This document shows positions 43,216 to 54,285 of a stretch of DNA of 64,000 bases, one piece after another (the stretch's first letter is position 1; the number at the start of each line of letters is the position of its first letter). The notes beneath the pieces were generated by a model. The model worked only from the letters and a program-made list of their open reading frames with translations, made no database searches and was not told where the DNA came from. The position numbers and the translations under genes are program-made. Source of the DNA: Anniella stebbinsi (Eukaryota > Chordata > Lepidosauria > Squamata > Anniellidae); the NCBI GenBank assembly GCA_029215795.1, contig JARDYH010000003.1:177642382-177706381 (forward strand). The letters are read 5' to 3'.

Positions 43216-43804
43216 CATAGGTTGCGAAGATAATTTATTGGCAACAAAGTTGTACGAACAGTATCAAAAGCAATACTTTCTCCAGGGTTTAAATAATGCC
43301 AAGCAAGAAAACCCTCTCAGTAGCATTCTGAACAAATGTATGATATGATACATTGATGTTCATTGGTCACCCAGGATTAGAATTGCTTTCTGGAGCGACC
43401 CTAGCACTATGAAAGACTCTAGTTATTGTTGGAGATGATTTGAGAAAAGGAAACCATTCTTTCATCCAAATTGATTGTGGCCTGCACACATTACTTTATG
43501 GATGGGGTACCCCCCCCACAACACACACTTTGTGGAGTGGTTGCTTGAGGTGGTTTCCAAACAACTACAATTGTAGGGCACAACACCCCCCTTCCATCAT
43601 ATTTCTACTTACCTGCTTCAATGTTATAAATGATGTAGAACCTCAGGTGCAGTTGCCAAATCTAGCCCACCTGGAAGCCAAATTGGCCTTCCAGAGTCTT
43701 CCCCTGGCCCCACCCCATTTTCCCCCATCCACCAGTCACTTGGTGTTTTCCAAATTTTTCAGCAGTTCCACCCCCCTAAAATGTAAACCAATCCATGTTT
43801 AAAC

Positions 43805-43920
43805 AGAGAAAGGTCCTACAACTCCCAGCAGTCCTCAGCCAGTTTGGCTGGCTGGGGCATGCTGGGAGTTGTAGGACTTTTTTTTCTTTCTGTCTAAGCA
43901 TACATAGGATTGCACCCTAA
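43805..43920. mobile_element. Palindromic MITE related to 16068-16202
   Basis: The hairpin 'aggtcctacaactcccagca' / 'tgctgggagttgtaggact' is followed by 'tctgtctaagcatacataggattgcacccta', identical in plan to the right half of the 16.1-kb element. The left terminus was not found. Confidence 0.8.
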
Positions 43921-44404
43921 AAGGTTGAAATGCCCCTTTTAAGGCTTTGTTTCTGGCAGTAAAAGCTTTAAGCTACAATATGCTGGAACTTTTTGTATAT
44001 TTGGCCCTGCCCCCTTTCCCTTTGGCATCACCCACCACTAGAATGCAGCTCCTGAGAGCTTTTCTGAAAGGGAATTTGGCTGCCAGGCTGAAAGAGATTC
44101 CCCAATCCTGTTATAAATGCTATGTTATTCACTGCAGAATATAAGACAATGTGCAGGCCATCTACCTGTTATACTTCCTCATTTTGTTAAGGTTTCTTCA
44201 GGTCTATAGTGCTTGTGACCCACCGAACAGAATACAAACCACTAGCCATATATTTTAGCCAGCTAGAGGTTTGATAAAACTTCTTGTTTTTGCTGCCTGC
44301 TGGCATGTCAAAGCAGGGGAAAGAGCGTACAACATTGGGTGGTGGGCTTCATTCAACTGGTTAACAAGTCATATAGGCATGAGGTTATAATAAAGAAGTT
44401 TTAA

Positions 44405-44520
44405 GGAGTTGCCTTAGACTGAGTCAGACCAGTGGTCCATTGTACAATACAGCCTTCTGTGTCTGGAAGCAATTCCTCAGGGTCTCAATTCCTCAGGGTC
44501 TCTTTCTCAGTTCTGAGATC
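44405..44520 (+). repeat. Interspersed repeat ('actgagtcagacc' type)
   Basis: 'cttagactgagtcagaccagtggtccattgtacaatacagccttctgtgtctgg' is a familiar reptile repeat start. A local 16-bp duplication of 'tcaattcctcagggtctc'-type sequence follows (44467-44505). Confidence 0.65.
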
Positions 44521-44610
44521 TTTAAGTTGGGGATGCCACGAATAAATTTGGGAGTTTGTACAGGGAAAGCATATGAACTACCACAGAGCTGAGGCCTTGT
44601 CCCTGACAAT

Positions 44611-44748
44611 GAAAGCCTTCTTCAATCTGGTGGCCTCCAGATGTTTTGGACCACAGCTTCCAAGATTCCTGACTATTAATCATTTTGGCTAAGGCTGATG
44701 GAAGTTAAAGTTCAAACATTGGGAGGGCACCAGGTTGGAGAAGGCTGC
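44611..44748. mobile_element. hAT-like MITE, degenerate
   Basis: 'agccttcttcaatctggtggcctccagatgttttgg' mirrored by 'gggagggcaccaggttggagaaggct'. Confidence 0.8.
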
Positions 44749-46733
44749 TATGTACAATCAATGGAGAAAACCCAAGAAAGCTTTTGGAAGCAGCTAAACA
44801 AAAAGCTTTACTAGCTGGAATTTGAACCCAACTACAGTGGCTGAAGTGCTAAACCTGAGCTAATACACCAGCCTTCCCCAATAATAGACCTACCCTCTTG
44901 ATGTGTTGGACTACAATGTCTATAATTCCCAGCCAGCATGGTGTGCTTAGGCTTCCCCCATACATTGAGGAACTAGTATTTTCACAGAATGTAGATTGCT
45001 TGAGAGATTACGGTATATTGGTCTGAAATAGATGAATAGTAACTCTGGCAGAAAGAGAAAGTGCAGAATATGGGTGTGGACATGAAGTCTTATTGCCTCA
45101 GTATTGTCATTCATTCAGGCTTTGGAAATTCTTTGGCTTCCAGAATCATTCAAGAGTAATTAACTATTATGAAGCAGGGTATAAATACACAATCACCCAG
45201 AACTGTGGCTTACCTTCTACAAAAAGCATAAAATGTACATATTGGTACCCTCACCAATTTTAGAAAGGATGGCAATTCACTGTAGTACATTTCCTGAAAC
45301 AGGAGGATGCAAGATTTTGTTCCATTTTCTTTGAAAGCGGCAGAAAAATAAAACGAATAATTTGTGAAGAATCTTGTATCTTATTCACTATATTTGAGTT
45401 TTAAAAATATTTAACAGACATATGAAAATCTTTCACGGAAAGTAGAGCAAGGAGGATAACATTGGCTTACATGAAATAATGCCACAGTATTTATGTCATA
45501 GCCTTTGTGTCAGGGGTGGGGAACTGATTAGGGCTGGGGCTAGATGACCCCTTCCCCTCAACAGACCGAAAGACATCAGTGGGCACGATCGCAAACCCTA
45601 AGGTAATTCAGTCGCCAGTTGAGGCACTGGATGGAGGAGCTTCTGCCATTGGTGCTTCCTCCAGGGATCCAACTTAACTTCCCCAGTTGGGAAAGCCCAT
45701 TCATAACGAAGCTGTACTGATTGAGACATACTGCAGCTGCCTCAGTTGGGTACCAGCTTCATTGGGTGCAGGCTTTCCTTGGCTGAGAAATCCCATGCAC
45801 AGCAAAGCCAAATCCTTGACTGAGGCACCAGTAGGATGTGTACCCTTCCAGCTGGCATCCTGGTTGGGATGGCTTTGGCTGCCCTGAGCTTTTCCCCAAT
45901 AGGGAGGTCACAGGCTGGACAAAGCTAGCGGGGAAAGGAAGCTCCACTGTTATCTTTAGTGATCTAACAGCCGGGATTAACAGTTAGGCTTTGGGAAGGT
46001 GGGCTGAAAGGGCCAGCCTGAAGGGCCAAATTGGCCCACAGGTCAGAGGTTTTAAGCAGAGTTGCCCTTTACATGCACTTCATTATGTCAAACCATTTTG
46101 CCTAATGACATTTTTTGTTCAGCAACTGGGCAAAAATGCAGTGCATTTCATGAAAAAGAAACTTTTCTCCACTTAATGCATCTCTTGGAAATTGTAGGAA
46201 GTGGACAGTTTCCTGCCCATTTCATGAAAAGGAGATCATGAACACTTCTACATGAGGCTTTTATTGTGCAATTGCTCTGCCTCACTTACAGAAATTTACC
46301 AGTGTGTTTGTGTCCAGACAACATCATCTTCCATTTGTAACCCTCCTGTTTTCCCACCATTTCTTCCATCTTTTTTCTTATCACAGAAAATTCATCAAGG
46401 TAGCTGCACAATCTCTTTTGATTGGTAGAATTAGGTGCCATTCCCCTGGAAGCACCCCATGTCTCTCCACTCAGTGCAACTCTTGGAAATTGCAGCACAT
46501 GATTGGTGTGTTTGTTGGTGTGGGTAATTCCTATTCTTCCATTTTGTGAGATGTAAACTTCGTACCATCCAGATTACAAAACAGCCACCAGAATAGCAAA
46601 TGAAAATGTTTTGTTCCCCATTTAATGCAAGTCCAAGAAATTGCAGCAAGTGGATGGCATGTTTTGTATAAGTGGATAATCATACTCTTCCATAGAGGTG
46701 ACAACATATCTCTACCTATAAAGCAGAAAGTAT

Positions 46734-46944
46734 GGCTCAATTCGGACGACACAATAAACAACTGGTGTGGGGGAAACAATCGTCAGTTGTTTTGACTATT
46801 GTGTCATTCCAATGCTGCCATAGTGAACTCAGCGCTGATCCTAATCCACACATTTGATTATTTATTACCATGTTGTTTGGGGAGTACCCCCTAGGGTTAG
46901 GGTTAGTCAACCCACCATTGACTATTGTGTCGTCCGAATTAAGC
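46734..46944. mobile_element. MITE with 'GGCTCAATTCGGACGACACAATA' ends
   Basis: The left 'ggctcaattcggacgacacaat' and right 'attgtgtcgtccgaattaagcc' are inverted with one difference. TAT flanks both sides, a possible 3-bp target duplication. The interior holds sub-terminal repeats 'gactattgtgtc' and a short 'agggttagggtta' run (46894-46908). Family not assigned. Confidence 0.85.
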
Positions 46945-49263
46945 CTATGTGTGTGCGATGTATGTCCAGAAATGTTTACCCACTTCCAAATGAGTTAGAA
47001 ACTCGAAATCTGGCATGCTGATAGGTCTGGCTGTACAATGTACCAGAAAAATCTAAAATCACAAAATTTGGGGTTTTAAGTAATTTTTAAAGAATTTAAT
47101 AAAAAACAAGGTCTAAGGCTACAACTCCCAGCATGCCTTGAGTGGGAGGCCAGACCTACCAGCCTTTGGCGGCCATTGTGAGTGCATGGGCAGGTTGCCA
47201 CTATATGTCTTTTACAACCCCGACTCTAAGGTTGGTCTTGAGCAGTGAACCCAATTCCATTCTCTGCATGGTTTTAAAATCATAACTAGATAAAACAGCA
47301 TGACTTTGAGAGACCGAACTCTAAACGTGCTCAAAGATACCCCATCCTGATATTGCTGTTTTCTCAGAATCTGGGAGAAGTACATGCATGGCCTTTGCTC
47401 TTAGGAGGGAAGAGGGAGGCACTCTGTGCATGCTCAGAAACAGGCCTGATGGGGGAAAAGTATTGAAGCCCCGGCCCTTCAATACAGGCTCCTGATGGAG
47501 CACTTGGTGGATGAGAAGCACAGGCCGAGGCAGTCCCAGCAGGATTTGGCCAGATCTGGGTGTGTTCACTGACACCCGCTTACCTCCTCTTCTCTGCGAT
47601 GCTACACTTCAGTGCTCTGTCAAGGAGCAGCATTGGCAACGAGAGGGAAGTGCCTCTCAGTGGATGCAGACACCTGCAGGCTGCCAAAGGCATGCTGCGA
47701 GGTGTAGTACCGGCATGTAGAGTGGCTGATTTTAAATAAAGTATGGGTTAGCAAGTCACTATGTGCAAACCAGGTCACTATCTCTCCATCCTAATTCAGC
47801 TCCCACTTTCCTGCCCTCTCACTAACTGTCTTTGTTCTCCTTCTACCTGACTTTCTCCAACTGTCACTAACCCCGCCCACCATTCCATTCTAGCCTCAGC
47901 TTATGCCTACAACTCCCAGCACGCCTTAGGCAATTTAATTTGTTTAAAAGTTAACTCACAGGCCTAGCACCAGCCTACTACTTTAAGATGATTACCTTGC
48001 AGACAAAAATCTTAGGGCCCCTGAGGAACGCTGGGTATATCAGCTAGTATAATATAAACATATTCTGGCAATAGTTTCTTAATAACAAAAGAAGAGCATC
48101 TAGAGACGTGGCTTTCAGTTCCTCTGCTACAATTAAATAGGAAAAGGCAAGTCATGATGACAGAACTTTAAAAATACTTGTCAGTGGCAAATGAATAATG
48201 TGAATATATTTATGTGGTTTTAAAGAGTCCTTATTTTGGTATCCTTTATAAATTTCTTCTGAGACAACTCTCCTATGTTTTTCTTCATGTGCGAATAAAG
48301 CAGTGACAAAGAAAGTAGATACGTTACTGAAAAAATACAGTATTATAACAAAAAAGGCTACTCAAGAACTCTTTGAAATGTGCAAAATGCCAAATGAGCT
48401 AGACTTCCACCATCTTCTCCATGCCCATTACCTGGCAGGTGCAATTGCAGAATTGCACAGCAACATTATTCACTGGAGGACGTTCTCTTGAATTTTTGAA
48501 CTTCCAGTCACTCCTCAACAGTTACTCTGGGAGGCAAACTGTAGAGCTGCCTAGATGGTCTAAAAGCCTCGTGGTGGGTGCACAGTGACACTGCGTCAGT
48601 TATATGATACAGCAGTCAACTCACAGCTATTGCAGGGCTTTCCCACGAAGCTGCAACTTAAAAACGTCGGGGACTTACCCCAACGTTTTTCCTTGGAGCG
48701 AGGCGAATACAGCGCATCTGCCATCTATCCTCACTCCAGAGTCGTGGCAGGGGCGTTCCTGGGCAGATGGTGACCCGTGATTGGTTGCCATCCACCCGGG
48801 CAGAGGGCAGGCCAAGTGGGCCAATGGCTGCCAGAAAACGCCTGTCCTCCCTCTGTGTTGAGATTAGCTGCCACCACCCCACTGCAGAAAATGTGTGGGG
48901 TTTTGCTTAAGGCGGCGGCAACCCAGTGCCTTATATGCAGCCCGTCTCTGATGTTTCATGTAATATTTTAAAATAATATCTTTGCATAAACGTTCCTTAG
49001 AATACTTATTGATCTTGATAGAATTTTATATTTTGCTTTGGATCAACCCATTTGGGCTAGAGTTCCAAGTGTGACTATTGCAGAAAATATCCCCCCCCCC
49101 CCACAGAACAATTCTTCCTTCCTTCTATCACTTAACTGTTCAGGCAGACTAATGCTAAAGGAAATTCTAGAATAATTACAAGAGTGAAAAATGTTAATAT
49201 CAGCCACCCTCCTTGGCTGAGTCCAGTAGTTTCATTCCAGCTTCATAAAACAATGATCCCCAA

Positions 49264-49387
49264 GAGCAGCCTTCCCCAACCTTGGGCCTTCCAAAGGTGT
49301 TGGCCTAGAACGCCATCATCTGCCAGCTACCATGCTGGAGCATGCTGGGAGTTGTAGGCCAACACATATGGAAGGAAGGCTGCCAAA
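49264..49387. mobile_element. hAT-like MITE
   Basis: 'gcagccttccccaaccttgggccttcc' mirrored by 'ggaaggaaggctgcc', with internal 'gcatgctgggagttgtaggccaacac'. Confidence 0.85.
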
Positions 49388-49912
49388 GAGCCAAGGACAC
49401 CCCTTCTCTGCTACAAATCCCATCTCTTTGATTTAAATGAAAGAACAAAAATTCAAATGTAAAATGCTCTCTTTTAATTACTAAATTAAGACAGTTAAAC
49501 ATTTTAAAAATGTAAACTTGCAAATAAAACAATAACAAAATGCAATTAAGACTGTAACATTATTTTTTAAAAAACCTAAGAGAAATAGAAAGGATGGGGC
49601 TTTTTTGTTTCTTTTTGGTTAGAAGGAAGGACTCCAAGGCTGATACAAAGAACTGAAAAAGTAATACTTGTGTGCATCTCCCTCCTCCCCACTCCCATTT
49701 CCCATGAAAGAAGTGCATAGTAATTCCACTGAAACACTTGCAGACATATTGAAAGTAATTTCATTAGCAGTACAGGACATTTAAAACACCTATTTTACGA
49801 TGGGAAATGGTACACGCAAAAAAAAATATTCTAGCTGAAGCCTGATGAAGGGTAAGCATGTGGACATGACTAAAATGTGATGAGGTTGAGACTACTGCAT
49901 GTGGTTGCAATG

Positions 49913-50837
49913 TTTATTATTTTTTAAAAAAAAATCAGAAAATTTTCAGTTTACATATTTTGATACAGGAAAGTACTTGCAGTTTCAACCTTCCAGTCCA
50001 AATGGGTTGTGGTGAATTTTCTTGCTTTAATAAGTTTGTTTTAATTTTGATCACAAAATATAACCTCTCAGTGGGCAAATGTTGCTGGAAACACTGCATA
50101 TGATTTCTGAAAGATTGAAAGTTACAACGACCTACAGGTACATAGTCAAACCAAAAAAGTGCAATCCAATTAAAAAACGTCATGCTGGGCAAAAGCCAAA
50201 AATTCAGTCACTGGTTTTCAGAGTCCTTACCAGTGTTTCATGTCTCCAGTGAAATTAGTCTTTTTTCTGGGTGCTTCAGCATTATGGCTAATCCGTTTCT
50301 GAAATGAGTTTCCTCTGCAGTAGCACCCACGGACTATACAGGTATGTATATATTTTACATATTTTTTAAAATATATAAAAGCAAAAACAAAACAAAATCC
50401 CCGAACATTGGTCCTGATTTTATTTTGTTAGAACATGAAAAAATGTAGACAAAAAGAGGCCACTTTTGGAAAATAATACTTTAGTTGAATCAGGAGAAGA
50501 CTAGTTAAAATCACATCATTTTGCATTATTATTTTTAAAAAAGGAAAGCACTAGGATAAGTTATTGGCACTGAATTACTATTTACATGGACAAAGATTTT
50601 GCAGTTTACATAACATCAAAACAATGCAGTTTCAGAGTCTTTGATTAAGAACAAAACCAAGTGTTCACGTTTCTGTTCATAGAAGACATTCAGATCTTTA
50701 GGACAGGTAGTTCTGGAAGTTCTTGTCAGGCTCCAACACATTTTGACGCTCTAAGACCCTGGCTTTGGGAGGAGCCAGTCAGCCTATGTCAGCTGCAAAT
50801 GGAACACCTGATAACTAGTCTGCGCAAAACAGAAAAA
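49913..50837 (-). other. FYN: FYN 3' UTR (inferred extent)
   Basis: Repeat-free, AT-rich sequence downstream of the FYN stop. AATAAA on the minus strand occurs at 50418-50423 and 49913-49918, either of which could set the 3' end. The extent is inferred. Confidence 0.5.
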
Positions 50838-51046
50838 TTACAGGTTGTCACCTGGCTGGTACTGGGGTTCAGTTGCAGTAAAGTAGTCTTCAAGGAAACC
50901 CTGCAAGTACTCAAAAGTTGGGCGCTCTTCTGGATCTTTTTTCCAGCAGTGGATCATGAGCTCATGTAGAGAGATGGGGCAATCCTGAGGGCATGGCATT
51001 CTATAGCCCCTTTCTACTTGTTCCAGGACTTCACGATTATTCATAC
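50838..51046 (-). CDS. FYN: FYN last coding exon (kinase C-lobe end and regulatory tail)
   Basis: Encodes the end of a Src-family tyrosine kinase: [68 protein letters not shown], then TAA. The combination [20 protein letters not shown] identifies FYN rather than YES or SRC. It covers the last kinase helices (conserved [10 protein letters not shown] with the subdomain XI Arg) and the tail tyrosine in EPQYQPG, which CSK phosphorylates to lock the kinase through its SH2 domain. The acceptor is TTTCATAG; the first two bases complete the split Gly codon. The tail ends GDNL where GENL is usual. Upstream codons in the same frame are intron. Confidence 0.97.
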
Positions 51047-52472
<1,426 letters not shown>

Positions 52473-52965
52473 TTACCTGTACATGCATCAGTGGCTAATA
52501 GTGTTGTAATTCCATGCCCTATCACCGAAATGTGAGACAAAGAGATTCACTGTGCAATCCACAAAGTCTTTATTCAGTAAAAAAACCACCACTTCATGTT
52601 ACGGTGAAAACTAAGAGCTAACTTCTAAGCTTAATCAGTTAAACAAAGCAAGGCTATTGCCTACCAACTAAATGGACGGTTTCCCACTATGCTTGACGGG
52701 CTTTTACCAGACTTCTCCTTCAGGGACTGTCTTCTTGACCCAACTTCTGGCATGCAGCTAGTCTGGCAGACCACTTCCCACCTACTCTCAACTCCGCCCG
52801 CTTGACCCTGCGGCAGACTCTGGGATCTGTCAATGCTGATGCTTCCTCCCACTCCAACAAAGATGAGTTCCTGGGGTGGAAGGGAGGGGAAAGACTTATC
52901 TGAGCTCGGCCTCCTGTTTGATAAGTGTCTGGGAAGATTCCTCCCGAACCCCTGGAGAGTCTTGG

Positions 52966-53114
52966 GCCAGATCTACACCTTGTGTCAAATCATTATGAAT
53001 GTGGAATAAAAAGCTGGAAATAACACCATGAAAGCGGTATATAGAATGTGGATTGTGCCCCAACAGTAATCAGTGCACTTCAATACCACTATAAAACAGC
53101 AGTGTAGATCTAGC
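52966..53114. mobile_element. MITE, 'GCCAGATCTACAC' family, copy 2
   Basis: The ends 'gccagatctacaccttgtgtcaaat' and 'gcagtgtagatctagc' are flanked by identical CTTGG (52961-52965 and 53115-53119), a 5-bp target duplication. 149 bp, homologous to 23436-23570. Confidence 0.9.
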
Positions 53115-53916
53115 CTTGGGGAATTTCCTTCTCTGCTCCCTGTCTTGGCTGAGTTTCTTTTAGTTCTGTCTTCGAGCCTAATTCAGGGTCTGAAACAAAC
53201 CATGGAGCCCGATCCTGATCCTGACAAATAGGAGTTGATTTTATTGAGTGGGAGTCTATTCACTGCTTAACTAAATTTCAAATGTGAACAACCTTGATTT
53301 AGGCTTTCAAAAATCATGAGATTTGAGAAATAATCCAAACCTTTCCACTGGACCTTCTGAGTCTTTAGGACTCATTGTGACTTTTGCTTTTCACCTCTAG
53401 AAGCACAAGGATTCTTAGTTGTATTTTCAAATATATGAGAGCTGGAGTTTTCAAAATCTGTCACATAATATGGTACTCTCATATGAAAAAAGAAGCCATA
53501 CCCAACTGTATCTTGAAATGTTCCTTGAGGGCACTCCTATACACACTGGCCTTGATTTGGTCTCGCTTTGAAGGATTGCTATTTTATCTATTTTTTATTA
53601 TTATTTTTGTTAGTTGGTTTTGATATTCAATACCTTGTTTTCAATCTTTAGTCTTTCAGATGAGACATAAGAATTACAGTTAATACCACCTTGCTTCTAT
53701 TGAGTCAATTATGAATCTGCACTAGAGAGTTTAGTTTTATATTAAATAATACAGATTAATAGAAAGGGAAACCACATTTTTTAAAAATGCTGATGTATGC
53801 TGTCAGCAGGAAACCATTTTATTTTGATTAGAGAATTGTTGCATTTCCAGGAAGGTCTGAGCAGAAAAAATGCAGGTTGCTTACCTGTAACTGTAGTTCT
53901 TCGAGTGGTCATCTGT

Positions 53917-54037
53917 GCTCTGCGCCGGCGCCGAGCCCCAATCGGGAAACTTCACTAGCTAGCTTAGTGCCTTTTTGGCGGGAACCCCTCCCCCACCATC
54001 CATTGCGTATGCTCCGGGTCCCGCCTTACCTCAGTTC
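53917..54037 (-). repeat. DIRS terminal inverted repeat, left (element 3' end)
   Basis: 121 bp from 'gctctgcgccggcgccgag' to 'ttacctcagttc'; the reverse complement of 59841-59961 except one base (gcgTatgc versus gcgCatgc). It includes TTTGGCGGGAA (53974-53984), an exact E2F-type site. Outside it lies a 49-bp unique end (53868-53916). Confidence 0.97.
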
Positions 54038-54153
54038 CCTGAGACCGCGTTACGGCCTCGCACCAGGTAAATAAATAGGAAGCATATGCGCTCTAGTCCT
54101 CCTGCATACACCATAGCGTTGCAACGAGGGGATGGTGGGCGGGTTGTGTGAAT

Positions 54154-54239
54154 GCACAGATGACCACTCGAAGAACTACAGTTACAGGTAAGCAACCTGC
54201 ATTTCTTCTTCGTGGTCTCTGTGCATCACACATATGGGC
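54154..54239. repeat. DIRS internal complementary region
   Basis: Two adjoining parts. 54154-54203 is the reverse complement of the outermost left end (53868-53917). 54202-54239 is the reverse complement of the outermost right end (59960-59996). Together they form the complement of the two ends joined, sharing an AA at the joint. In the DIRS model this region templates the ends and aligns them to form a circle. Confidence 0.95.
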
Positions 54240-54285
54240 GAGTAACTAGCCAAACTTACCGGAGGAGGGGATGCACGCTGGTGGG

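Larger units (their letters stand above)
30700..49912. other. TRAF3IP2-FYN intergenic region
   Basis: About 19 kb with no recognisable host gene. It contains microsatellites (31525-31542, 34098-34182, 35592-35614), LINE tails (36205-36542, 38360-38465, 39155-39806), MITEs (35618, 37976, 38639, 43117, 43805, 44611, 46734, 49264), an unidentified protein-like frame (38942-39175), a GC-rich patch (40380-40950) and poorly conserved unique DNA. Confidence 0.7.

Noticed and set aside
46894..46908. Telomere-like TTAGGG run
   Set aside because: Only about two units inside a MITE; not an interstitial telomeric array.
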